Source of the DNA: Nakamurella multipartita DSM 44233
GTDB taxonomy: Bacteria; Actinomycetota; Actinomycetes; Mycobacteriales; Nakamurellaceae
Length of the DNA: 64,000 bases
Direction of reading: 5' to 3'
Assembly (NCBI RefSeq): GCF_000024365.1
Contig: NC_013235.1
Coordinates: 4,898,001 to 4,962,000 of the forward strand
The notes below the pieces were generated by a model. That model saw only the letters and a list, made by a program, of their open reading frames with translations, was not told where the DNA came from and searched no databases. The position numbers were made by a program, and so were the translations under genes. Below are positions 57,005-63,805 of this stretch, piece by piece (within the stretch, counting starts at the first letter, position 1; each line of letters starts with the position of its first letter).

Positions 57005-58534
57005 GTGATCGCGAATCAACAACCGTCCAACACGGTGTCAGGTGCCGACGCCCTGAGCGCCTCTGCGGTGACCGGGGTCCGCCCGCGCAGCCGCCGAGCG
57101 TTCCTCCAGATGGCGAGCCTCGCCTCGGCAACACTGCTCGTCTCGTTGGCGACACCGTCGAGCGCATCCGCCGCCGGCCGGCACCGAGCTCCGAGCACAC
57201 TTATCGGCCTTCGTTCAATGGCCAATATGCTCTACGTGACCGCAGAGAACGCTGGAAATGCGCCCCTCATCGCCAACCGGGCAGCGTTGAGCGGATGGGA
57301 AACCTTCACGGTGGTCGACCTCGGAAACGGACTAGTGGCGCTTCGAGCTGCGGCAAACGGCCTCTTCGTCTGCGCTGATAACCAAGGCAAATCTCCGCTC
57401 ATCGCAAATCGCACGACCATCTCGACCTGGGAGTCGTTCCAACTCGTCGACAACCACGATGGAACAGTCAGCCTGCGGAGCCAGGCCAACAACGCGTTTG
57501 TCTGCGCTGACTCGGCCGGCGCTTCACCCCTGATCGCCAACCGCCAGGCAGTCGGCGACTGGGAGAAATTCATGTTGATCAGCGTGACCAACACCAGTTC
57601 TGGAGCGGTGGCCCCGCCCACCGCGCCAAGCAGGGCCCAACTTGTCCCAGGCACCTATCGGCCCAGCAGCAGCACAACAGGACCCGTGTCCGGGTCGACT
57701 CTACGGACCATCAACGGCAATCTGAATATCGCAGCTCACCGGCAGGTCGTTGAGAACGTTGAGGTCTGGGGCAGCGTCAATCTGGGCGCGTACGAGTCGG
57801 TGATCGTCCGCAACTCGATTATCCACGGCACCGCCGCGACCGGCGCGCTGACCGCCTGCATCGTGGGCGCCAATGACAACCTTCGCGAACTCGTGGTCGA
57901 GGACTGCCGACTGACCGGGCAGAGCAATCCCTGGTGCGAAGGGATACGAGGTGCCAACTACACGATCCGACGCAGCGAACTGGACAACCTCCCCGATGCA
58001 CTATCGCTGACCTCCCCGTTGGGGAATGTCACCGCCGAAGCCTGCTGGATCCACAACGGGCTGTATCAGGAATGGAGCGCAACAACACCCGGAATGCCGC
58101 CGGCCAGCGGTTATTACACGCATACCGACGGAGTCCAATTCCACCGGGGATCGAACTATGTGTTCCGGGGCAACATGATCGGAGGCACTCGAGTGCCGGG
58201 TGCCCATCACACTGGCATGGCCGCCCAGATAGCCTCCGGCGACGACCTCTACAACTCCTGCTTCATGATCAAGCAGGAGGTCGATGACTCGGCCGCCAAC
58301 CGGATCACCAACGTGTTGATCGAGAAGAACTGGCTCATGGGCGGGGCAGCATCGATCAACATCGCCTCCGGTCGCGGGAACAACTTCAGCTCAACCGTCA
58401 TCCGCAACAATCGGTTCATCAGGTCGACCTGGGGTAGCCAGTTGTACATACTCCGCGGGCCGGGGCTGGCCGTCCTGGACAACAATGTGTTCGACGACAC
58501 CGGTGAACCGGTGACGATCAGTCGCGGTGTGTAG
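57005..58534 (+). CDS. Tat-exported fascin-repeat/beta-helix protein
   Basis: A 509-residue exported protein. A twin-arginine signal SRRAFLQ (29-35) precedes a hydrophobic core. Three tandem fascin-like repeats follow (~66-194), each with the PLIANR motif at 87, 131 and 175, spaced 44 residues. A right-handed beta-helix (~225-505) with VEDCRLTGQSNPWCEGIRG and HTDGVQFHRG completes it. Fascin-type beta-trefoils bind sugars in several bacterial proteins. GTG 57005 has GAAAGG upstream; the open frame to 56903 is unsupported. It lies 177 nt after the beta-helix gene and before ugd. A Tat route suggests folding before export. Confidence 0.8.
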   Translation: MIANQQPSNTVSGADALSASAVTGVRPRSRRAFLQMASLASATLLVSLATPSSASAAGRHRAPSTLIGLRSMANMLYVTAENAGNAPLIANRAALSGWETFTVVDLGNGLVALRAAANGLFVCADNQGKSPLIANRTTISTWESFQLVDNHDGTVSLRSQANNAFVCADSAGASPLIANRQAVGDWEKFMLISVTNTSSGAVAPPTAPSRAQLVPGTYRPSSSTTGPVSGSTLRTINGNLNIAAHRQVVENVEVWGSVNLGAYESVIVRNSIIHGTAATGALTACIVGANDNLRELVVEDCRLTGQSNPWCEGIRGANYTIRRSELDNLPDALSLTSPLGNVTAEACWIHNGLYQEWSATTPGMPPASGYYTHTDGVQFHRGSNYVFRGNMIGGTRVPGAHHTGMAAQIASGDDLYNSCFMIKQEVDDSAANRITNVLIEKNWLMGGAASINIASGRGNNFSSTVIRNNRFIRSTWGSQLYILRGPGLAVLDNNVFDDTGEPVTISRGV

Positions 58535-58597
58535 CCGACCGCCCGAGGCGCGGCAGTTCAGCCACCCTATGTACGCAGAGAGCGTCTCGAGGTCGAT

Positions 58598-58632
58598 CTC
58601 ACCTCACCTGAAAGGGTGATGATGGAGGTGAG
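58598..58632. promoter_or_regulatory. Inverted repeat upstream of ugd
   Basis: CTCACCTC and GAGGTGAG form a perfect 8-bp inverted repeat with a 19-nt spacer, 64 nt after the fascin-repeat gene's stop and ~90 nt before ugd. It could be a weak terminator of the preceding gene or an operator near the ugd promoter. Confidence 0.35.
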
Positions 58633-58669
58633 TTGTCAGAACACGTGCCGATTTGTGGCACTATCGGTG

Positions 58670-58693
58670 CACGGCCTTGCGCCGTTCGATTGA
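58670..58693 (+). repeat. Conserved ugd leader element, copy 1
   Basis: CACGGCCTTGCGCCGTTCGA (continuing TTGA) is repeated exactly at 63752-63775 before the second ugd. It contains the small hairpin ACGGC-CTTGC-GCCGT. Bases upstream (TGGCAC..TAT..) are also partly conserved in the two places. The position ~30 nt before the ATG suggests a shared 5'-UTR element. Confidence 0.7.
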
Positions 58694-58723
58694 AATGTCT
58701 CTTCACCCGGGGGTAGGCAAGAC

Positions 58724-60040
58724 ATGACGACCATGACGGTCATCGGCTGTGGATATCTAGGGGCGGTCCACGCCGCGTGCATGGCCACCCTGGGCCATGA
58801 CGTCCTGGGAATCGACGTCGATGCCGGCAAGGTCGACCAGCTCAATCGGGGCGTTCCGCCGTTCTTCGAGCCCGGCTTTCCCGAGCTGCTGGCCGAGGCC
58901 CTCGAGTCCGGTCGACTCCGATTCACCTCCGACATGTCGCAGGCCACGGGGCGGCGGGTCCACTTCGTCTGTGTGGGTACCCCGCAGAAGCGCAACGAGT
59001 ACGCCGCCGACCTCGCGTACGTGGACTCAGCGGTCAACGCGCTGGCCCCCCACCTGTCGCCCGACGCGCTGGTCGTCGGTAAGTCGACCGTGCCCGTGGG
59101 TACCGCCGCTCGCCTCGCCGATGTGGTGACCGAGGCACAGCCCGGGGCGATGTTGGCATGGAACCCCGAGTTCCTTAGGGAAGGGTTTGCGGTGCAGGAC
59201 ACCCTGCGCCCCGATCGGATCGTGTACGGGCTGCCCGACGGCGTCCCCGGCGATGCGGCCAAGGCGCTGCTGGACGAGGTGTACGGGAATGCCCTCACAG
59301 CGGGCACACCGCTCGTCGTCACCGATTACGCCACCGCCGAATTGGTCAAGGCCGCCGCCAATTCCTTCCTGGCCACCAAGATCTCGTTCATCAATGCGAT
59401 GGCCGAGGTGTGTGAGGCCAGCGGCGCCGACGTCACTAAACTGGCCGACGCCATCGGTTACGACCCCCGGATCGGCCGGCGTTTCCTCAACGCGGGCCTC
59501 GGTTTCGGCGGTGGTTGCCTGCCGAAGGACATCCGGGCCTTCATGGCCCGAGCGGGCGAGCTCGGAGCCGACCAGGCCCTGGCGTTCCTGCGGGAGATCG
59601 ATTCGATCAACATGCGTCGTCGGGTGCGCATGGTCGATCTCGCCCGTGAGTTCTTCGGCGGCTCCATCGTGGGACGCCGCGTCGCGGTCCTAGGCCTGGC
59701 GTTCAAACCGAACAGCGACGACATCCGCGACTCCCCCGCTCTGAACGTGGCCGCCCAGATGAAGCTGCAGGGGGCCTCCGTGGTCGTCACCGACCCGCAG
59801 GCGGTGGCCAATGCACACAAGGCGTGGCCGGACCTGGAATACGCGGACACTGCACAGACGGCCGCCAAGGACGCCGACCTGGTCATGGTGCTCACCGAAT
59901 GGGATGAGTATCGCAAGCTGGACCCTGTCGAGTTCGGCACAATCGTCGCTGGTAGGCGGGTCTTGGACGGTCGCAACGCACTGAATCGGGAAGTCTGGCG
60001 AGCGGCCGGGTGGAACTATCGGGCGCTCGGGCGTCAGTAG
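58724..60040 (+). CDS. ugd: UDP-glucose 6-dehydrogenase
   Basis: A 438-residue NAD-dependent enzyme oxidising UDP-glucose to UDP-glucuronate, a precursor of acidic EPS sugars. The dinucleotide motif VIGCGYLGAVH (6-16), GKSTVPVGTA and the catalytic GFGGGCLPKDI with Cys265 are all present; LAFKPNSDDIRDSPA marks the C-terminal domain. GDP-mannose dehydrogenase is less likely by motif. ATG 58724 has CGGGGG upstream. A second ugd starts at 63806 with the same leader. Confidence 0.94.
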   Translation: MTTMTVIGCGYLGAVHAACMATLGHDVLGIDVDAGKVDQLNRGVPPFFEPGFPELLAEALESGRLRFTSDMSQATGRRVHFVCVGTPQKRNEYAADLAYVDSAVNALAPHLSPDALVVGKSTVPVGTAARLADVVTEAQPGAMLAWNPEFLREGFAVQDTLRPDRIVYGLPDGVPGDAAKALLDEVYGNALTAGTPLVVTDYATAELVKAAANSFLATKISFINAMAEVCEASGADVTKLADAIGYDPRIGRRFLNAGLGFGGGCLPKDIRAFMARAGELGADQALAFLREIDSINMRRRVRMVDLAREFFGGSIVGRRVAVLGLAFKPNSDDIRDSPALNVAAQMKLQGASVVVTDPQAVANAHKAWPDLEYADTAQTAAKDADLVMVLTEWDEYRKLDPVEFGTIVAGRRVLDGRNALNREVWRAAGWNYRALGRQ

Positions 60041-60067
60041 CCGAGCCGGTCGCGGACTCTTGAATCA

Positions 60068-60084
60068 CTCCGGTTTATCCGGAG
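60068..60084 (+). terminator. Hairpin after ugd
   Basis: CTCCGG-TTTAT-CCGGAG is a perfect 6-bp stem with a 5-nt loop, 27 nt after the ugd stop. Plausible terminator, weak. Confidence 0.45.
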
Positions 60085-60195
60085 GCTCTGGCCCGCCTCG
60101 TGTTTTCTGGTGTCGTCCGGCGGTGGTTCTAGGACGCTCCTGAATTATCCGTATGTCGGCCCCTGTTGATCTTGTGGGTTCGGGATGATCTTGGT

Positions 60196-60237
60196 GTGCA
60201 GGGTCGGTCGCGGGATCAGCGTGAGTTGTTGGATGCC
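60196..60237 (+). pseudogene. N-terminal remnant of an IS1182-type transposase
   Basis: GTG 60196 opens VQGRSRDQRELLDA, which I recall as a typical start of IS1182-family transposases (MQGR...QRELLDA). The frame is cut after 14 codons by the terminal repeat of the IS3-family element; no continuation is found on the other side, so the rest has been deleted. Identification rests on a short stretch. Confidence 0.5.
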
Positions 60238-60280
60238 GGGGTCTGCCCCCGGTCTGGTTGACACTCGGGGTTTGCAGTAG

Positions 60281-61162
60281 TCAGGCCGCTTCTGCGGCCT
60301 TGTAGATCATCTCAAACTCGACCGGGGTGAGCTTGCCGAGGGCCCGCTGGCGGCGTCGTCGGTTGTACTTGGTTTCGATCCAGGTGACGATCGCGAGGCG
60401 GAGGTCGTCGCGGGTGTCCCAACGGCGGGTGTTCAGGACGTTCTTCTGCAGCAGGGAAAAGAAGCTCTCCATGCTGGCGTTGTCGCCGGCGCCGTGGGAG
60501 CGGCCCATCGACCCCACCAGGTCGTTGTTCGCCAGCAGCCGCTGGGTCCGCTTGGCACGAAACTGACCGCCTCGGTCGGAGTGACAGACTGTCCCGGCCG
60601 GGCTGCGGAGCGCGATCGCGTTGCGCATCGCGGCCCGCGCCAGGGACGACTTCATCCGGGAGTCGATGGAGTAGCCCACGATCTTGTTCGACCACACGTC
60701 CTTGATCGCGCAGATGTAGAGCTTGCCTTCGCGGGTGGGGTGCTCGGAAATGTCCCACAGCCACACCTTGTTCGGGGCGTCGGCGAGGAACTCGTGACGT
60801 ACGACGCCGTGCTCGTCGACGACCGCGAGGAGGTCGTCGTGTGGCGCGGGGCCGGTCGAGCCGGTCTTGGAGCGCTTCTTGTGGTGGCTGGCAGTGATGC
60901 CGGCGATGCGGCACAGGCGGTGCACCCGGTTCTCCCCGACCTGGATGCCGTGCTCGTCTTCGAGTTCGTCGGTGAGGAACCTGTAGCCCAACGTCGCATC
61001 GTCGCCATGGAGGTCGTAGAGCTTGTCGATGAGGTGGGCGTCGTCGTAGTCCCGCTGGCATACGGGGTCGCTGAGCCACTTGTAGTACCCGGCCCGCGAA
61101 AGGCCGAGCACCCGCAACGTCACCGCGACCGGCACCCTGATCGGGGCGCCGGTCGCAGCCAT
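60281..61162 (-). CDS. IS3-family transposase OrfB (DDE domain)
   Basis: A 293-residue rve-type integrase core. It begins with the IS3 HTH_21 helix region (RVLGLSRAGYYKWL), then VWLWDISEHPTREGKLY (first Asp), HSDRGGQF (second Asp) and MESFFSLLQKN (Glu), a complete DDE set. In the same frame the coding continues ~10 codons upstream of the ATG ([10 protein letters not shown]), so the natural product is an OrfAB fusion made by -1 frameshifting. The ATG-initiated form would be the stand-alone OrfB. Confidence 0.92.
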   Translation of the reverse strand: MAATGAPIRVPVAVTLRVLGLSRAGYYKWLSDPVCQRDYDDAHLIDKLYDLHGDDATLGYRFLTDELEDEHGIQVGENRVHRLCRIAGITASHHKKRSKTGSTGPAPHDDLLAVVDEHGVVRHEFLADAPNKVWLWDISEHPTREGKLYICAIKDVWSNKIVGYSIDSRMKSSLARAAMRNAIALRSPAGTVCHSDRGGQFRAKRTQRLLANNDLVGSMGRSHGAGDNASMESFFSLLQKNVLNTRRWDTRDDLRLAIVTWIETKYNRRRRQRALGKLTPVEFEMIYKAAEAA

Positions 61163-61182
61163 CTCTCGGACGAGCGGGAAGA

Positions 61183-61479
61183 CTATTTTCCCGGCAGGTT
61201 CGCCTGCGACAGGTAGGCCGCTGCCCTACGCAGGACCTCGTTCTCCTGCTCGAGGAGGCGGTTGCGCTTCTTCAACTCGCGAAGCTCAGCACGGTCGACG
61301 TCGGTGAGACCGGGACGGCGACCGTCCTTGATGTCGGCCTGCTTCATCCAGTTCGCGAGCGAGCCTTCGGAGATGCCGAAGTCCTTCGCGATCTGCGTCA
61401 GCGTCGCCTGGCCCTTGCGGGCCACGGCCACGACGTCGTCGCGGAACTCCTTGGGATAGGGCTTAGCCACGAAAGACAT
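61183..61479 (-). CDS. IS3-family transposase OrfA
   Basis: A 98-residue DNA-binding protein with the HTH_Tnp_1 domain: [40 protein letters not shown], then a leucine-zipper-like C-terminus ([20 protein letters not shown]) for dimerisation. It ends at a TAG just after the shift site at 61186-61192. It would bind the element ends and, when fused to OrfB, form the full transposase. Confidence 0.92.
   Translation of the reverse strand: MSFVAKPYPKEFRDDVVAVARKGQATLTQIAKDFGISEGSLANWMKQADIKDGRRPGLTDVDRAELRELKKRNRLLEQENEVLRRAAAYLSQANLPGK
61186..61192 (-). promoter_or_regulatory. Programmed -1 frameshift heptamer
   Basis: G-GGA-AAA, the X-XXY-YYZ slippery form, lies directly before the orfA TAG. Shifting by -1 continues as [11 protein letters not shown] into OrfB, the standard IS3 fusion junction. 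It is read from the sequence; shifting itself is inferred. Confidence 0.75.
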
Positions 61480-61540
61480 CCTTCCGTCTGAGGCCGAAAC
61501 CTCAGAGGTCAGGTGTCAACTGAACTCGGGGCAGACCCCC

Positions 61541-61850
61541 TCGCTGTACGTGTCGGCGCTGGTCCCGGCCGAACTGCGGCACCTGTTCGACGTCATCCGC
61601 GCCGAACACGACCGCACCGTCGCCGAGGTGCTGCGGGTGACCGGCGAGGCCGAACTGCTCGACGACCAACCCGGCCTCAAACGAACCCTGTCGGTCCGCG
61701 AGCCGTACCTGGCTCCCATCTCCCACCTACAGGTCGACCTGCTCGGCCGGATCCGCAACCTGTCCGACGACGACGTCGACCCCGGCCTGCGACGGGCCAT
61801 GCTGCTCACCATCAACGGGGTCGCGGCCGGGGATGCGCAACACCGGCTGA
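61541..61850 (+). pseudogene. Degenerate ppc 3'-end copy (scar 1)
   Basis: About 310 nt encode [20 protein letters not shown] onwards, matching the last ~100 residues of PEP carboxylase (at 34119-36956) at roughly 80% by eye. Near the end one extra G (...GCCGGGGATGCGCAAC) shifts the frame just before the final MRNTG. The N-terminal 845 codons are absent; the copy starts immediately after the IS right end. The divergence means it is not a recent duplication of the intact gene. Confidence 0.85.
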
Positions 61851-61975
61851 CCGGCACGCGCTCGGTAGGTTCTGCGCCAATTTGGCGCGAGGTGTCGTTG
61901 TCAGGGTTCCGCCAAATCAGCGCACACTGCAGGCTCCGGCCGGCCCGCGCGCCCGCCCAACCCGCCTTTCCGGCA

Positions 61976-62278
61976 CTACGCGACGAACCGGCGGATCAGA
62001 GCGACATCGGCGCTAAGGCGTTCAACCGCTGAAGCCAAGGACTCCGGCCGACTGGCGGTCAGACCGGTGGTGATCCACGTCCGAAGCAGTGTCGACACCG
62101 GCAGCCCGGCTTGTTCGGCCAGCACTTCGACCTCGGCCGCGTCCTCCGGGGTCAAACGGACGGCAACCACCACCGACTTGTTCGGCCGGGTGGAGGAAGC
62201 GCCAGCCGGCATGGGATCCTCGGCCGTTACGTCCGCCTCAGTCGCGATGTCCTCAATCTCACGGGCGATGCCACTCAT
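61976..62278 (-). CDS. BrnA/CopG-like antitoxin
   Basis: A 100-residue protein. The central [20 protein letters not shown] then [15 protein letters not shown] is a ribbon-helix-helix-type motif, as in CopG/BrnA antitoxins; the N-terminal ~30 residues are acidic. It starts with an ATG overlapping the toxin stop (ATGA), toxin first, which matches brnTA order. It would neutralise the toxin and repress the operon. Homology is judged by eye. Confidence 0.75.
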   Translation of the reverse strand: MSGIAREIEDIATEADVTAEDPMPAGASSTRPNKSVVVAVRLTPEDAAEVEVLAEQAGLPVSTLLRTWITTGLTASRPESLASAVERLSADVALIRRFVA

Positions 62279-62562
62279 GGCCTGTTCCCTTCCTGATAAG
62301 TCCGTCGATCAGCGCTGTTGGCCCGCCAACTGTTCGCTCCCCACCATCCTGCCGACCCGTCCCGGCGCACCAGGATCACTACCAGCACGGCTGCCGATGT
62401 TGGCGAATAGCCGAACAGTCGCGCACTCTTTCCCGAACGACTCTTGGGATCCGGGTCGAACAGGAGCGCGTCCGGGTCGTTCAATGCCTCCGTGGCTTCG
62501 GCAACGGTGATCTGGTGCTTGGCCCACATGTGCGCTTCGCCATGCGTCCAATCAACATCCAC
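62275..62562 (-). CDS. BrnT-like ribonuclease toxin
   Basis: A 95-residue basic protein with the BrnT-like fold pattern: DVDWTHGEAHMWAKHQIT (N-terminal beta-alpha), DPDPKSRSGKSARLFGYS and VVILVRRDGSAGWWGANSWR with DRRTYQEG at the end. These are familiar from actinobacterial BrnT-related toxins. Members of the family cleave RNA and inhibit translation. GTG 62562 is the start. Together with the antitoxin it forms a compact TA operon between two ppc scars. Confidence 0.72.
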   Translation of the reverse strand: MDVDWTHGEAHMWAKHQITVAEATEALNDPDALLFDPDPKSRSGKSARLFGYSPTSAAVLVVILVRRDGSAGWWGANSWRANSADRRTYQEGNRP

Positions 62563-62602
62563 CTACCCAAGTTTACGTTCGCAAACGCGTGTTGACAAGG
62601 AC

Positions 62603-62694
62603 GAGGCCGAGCTGCTCGACGACCAACCCGGCCTCAACACAGCCAAGCTGCTCACCATCAACGGAGCGGCAGCAGGGATGCGCAACACCGTCTG
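62603..62694 (+). pseudogene. Degenerate ppc 3'-end copy (scar 2) with internal deletion
   Basis: Two blocks match ppc: [12 protein letters not shown] (62603-62638) and KLLTINGAAAGMRNTV plus stop (62645-62694). The ~56 codons between them are missing. The stop is followed by CCGGCAC, the same as after scar 1, so scars 1 and 2 are more alike than either is to the intact gene's end. Confidence 0.8.
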
Positions 62695-62715
62695 ACCGGC
62701 ACTTTGACGCCTTTT

Positions 62716-62741
62716 ACAACACAACACTACTGTTGTGTTGT
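62716..62741. promoter_or_regulatory. Candidate operator for the XRE regulator
   Basis: ACAACACAACA-CTAC-TGTTGTGTTGT is a perfect 11-bp palindrome with a 4-nt centre, ~15 bp upstream of the small frame and ~85 bp before the XRE gene. The position suits autorepression. It could alternatively be a terminator for the ppc scar transcript. Confidence 0.5.
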
Positions 62742-62756
62742 GCTGGAGGTTGTGTC

Positions 62757-62828
62757 GTGTTGCCACCTCTTGATGCCGCCACCGGGAACCTCCCCGTCGC
62801 AATCGACCTTGTGGAGGAGCTGAAATGA
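62757..62828 (+). CDS. Short coupled open frame before the XRE gene
   Basis: GTG 62757 with GGAGG 7 nt upstream encodes 23 residues beginning VLPPLDAATGNLPV; its TGA overlaps the ATG of the XRE gene (ATGA). The LPPLDAATGNLPV start recalls the N-terminus of DUF6932-type proteins, so this may be an internally deleted remnant now acting as a leader peptide. Real translation is plausible; function unknown. Confidence 0.4.
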   Translation: MLPPLDAATGNLPVAIDLVEELK

Positions 62829-63262
62829 TTGCCAACGAGCGCCAGTACAAGATTTCGAAGAAGGAGCTCGAGAAGTTCGAGAGCGCGTACGCAGCGGCCC
62901 TTGCCAGCGCACCCGACCCCGGTGTTCATCGGCGTCTTCATCAAGCAATGCAGGAGGGCCTGGCCTCTCAGATAGACGACTTGCGCTCGCAGATCAAACG
63001 GTACGAAGCACTGAGAGCAGGCGATGTGAGAGGGACGGTCCTCACATCCATAGTCGCACTACTGCCTGCGTTGATCGAGGCCAGGATCGCGGCCGGGCTG
63101 ACGCAGCTGGCTCTTTCGCAACTACTGGGAGTGGCCGAGCAGCAGGTGCAGCGCTGGGAGGCGACGGGCTATGCGGGTGTGAGTGTCGAAAAGGTCCAGG
63201 CAATCGCAGACGCAGTGGGACTGTCCGTCAGGGAAGAAGTCAGCTACACGGTGTCTGCCTGA
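62825..63262 (+). CDS. XRE/HigA-like HTH protein
   Basis: A 145-residue regulator. The N-terminal half (1-70) is helical and probably a coiled coil (ISKKELEKFESAYAAALAS). The C-terminal half carries a Cro/C1-type HTH (~85-135): LIEARIAAGLTQLALSQLLG, then QQVQRWEATGYAG. This fits HigA/MqsA-like antitoxins or abi-type regulators. GAGGAG precedes ATG 62825. No toxin with a full-length frame adjoins; the upstream short frame may be what is left of a partner. Confidence 0.8.
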   Translation: MIANERQYKISKKELEKFESAYAAALASAPDPGVHRRLHQAMQEGLASQIDDLRSQIKRYEALRAGDVRGTVLTSIVALLPALIEARIAAGLTQLALSQLLGVAEQQVQRWEATGYAGVSVEKVQAIADAVGLSVREEVSYTVSA

Positions 63263-63600
63263 CCGTTTCGGGCCGCGCTGTGCCCAAGTCTTGGTCGATG
63301 GCGGGCGGCAGACTACTCATCCGCGGGGCCGACTCAAGGAATGCGACGAACTCCTCGTCGGTCAGCTCGATCACTCCGTCTGGGTCCGGACCAGGGGCAG
63401 AGGCAGAGGATCTCTTCCAGCGTGCGGACCTCATCGCTCGGGCACGAGCCATCGAATAGCCGCAGCTCCAGATCCTCGCCAGCCGGGTACCACCTCCTCG
63501 TGTCGCCGCCATGGCACTCCTGCTGCAGGCCACGCCACGCCCCGCCGATGCCGCTGCTGACACGCCTATCGGCGGCTACGAAATGATGATCGCCGGGCAC
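63240..63600 (-). pseudogene. Possible frameshifted gene, unknown
   Basis: On the reverse strand one frame (63600 to ~63400) reads DDLELRLFDG-like sequence (PAGEDLELRLFDGSCPSDEV), and a second frame continues from ~63410 as APGPDPDGVIELTDEEFVAFLESA. Joined by one shift they would make ~115 residues. I know no family. Codon-like behaviour in both parts is the only support, so a chance open frame is possible. Confidence 0.25.
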
Positions 63601-63647
63601 GTACGGTCAGCAGGCCTGTGTCGATCCATCAGTGCAGTGGCGAGCGA

Positions 63648-63659
63648 GATGCGCAACAC
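63648..63659 (+). repeat. Possible minimal ppc 3'-end scar (scar 3)
   Basis: GATGCGCAACAC reproduces 12 nt of the ppc MRNT codons, as found at the intact 3' end and at scars 1 and 2. It is short enough to occur by chance; its position ~970 nt after scar 2 is what makes it notable. Confidence 0.25.
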
Positions 63660-63751
63660 AAAGTCATCGCCACAGCGAGCGTGTTACGCTATTCGAGTGA
63701 TATGCTGATCCTCTTTCCGGAGAAGTAGTCGTCATATGGCACCTATTAGTA

Positions 63752-63775
63752 CACGGCCTTGCGCCGTTCGATTGA
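63752..63775 (+). repeat. Conserved ugd leader element, copy 2
   Basis: It is identical over 24 nt to 58670-58693, with the ACGGC-CTTGC-GCCGT hairpin, 30 nt before the second ugd ATG. The following AAGACATG context (ribosome site and start) is also similar in both copies. Confidence 0.7.
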
Positions 63776-63805
63776 CAAAGCGCTAGTCACGGGGGCACAC
63801 AAGAC

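Larger units (their letters stand above)
60238..61539 (-). mobile_element. IS3-family insertion sequence
   Basis: A ~1.3-kb element with imperfect terminal inverted repeats: the outer 12 bp are GGGGTCTGCCCC at both ends (60238-60249 and complement at 61528-61539), and GTTGACAC is conserved 7 nt further in. It encodes orfA and orfB in the leftward direction. No clear target duplication flanks it. Both reading frames look intact, so it may be active. It separates an IS1182-like remnant from a ppc remnant. Confidence 0.85.

Noticed and set aside
61541-61850. Second functional PEP carboxylase
   Set aside because: Only the last ~100 codons are present and the end is frameshifted.
36957-63800. Integrase or tRNA attachment site explaining the island
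   Set aside because: No recombinase gene is present in the window other than the IS3 transposase, and no tRNA gene borders the region.
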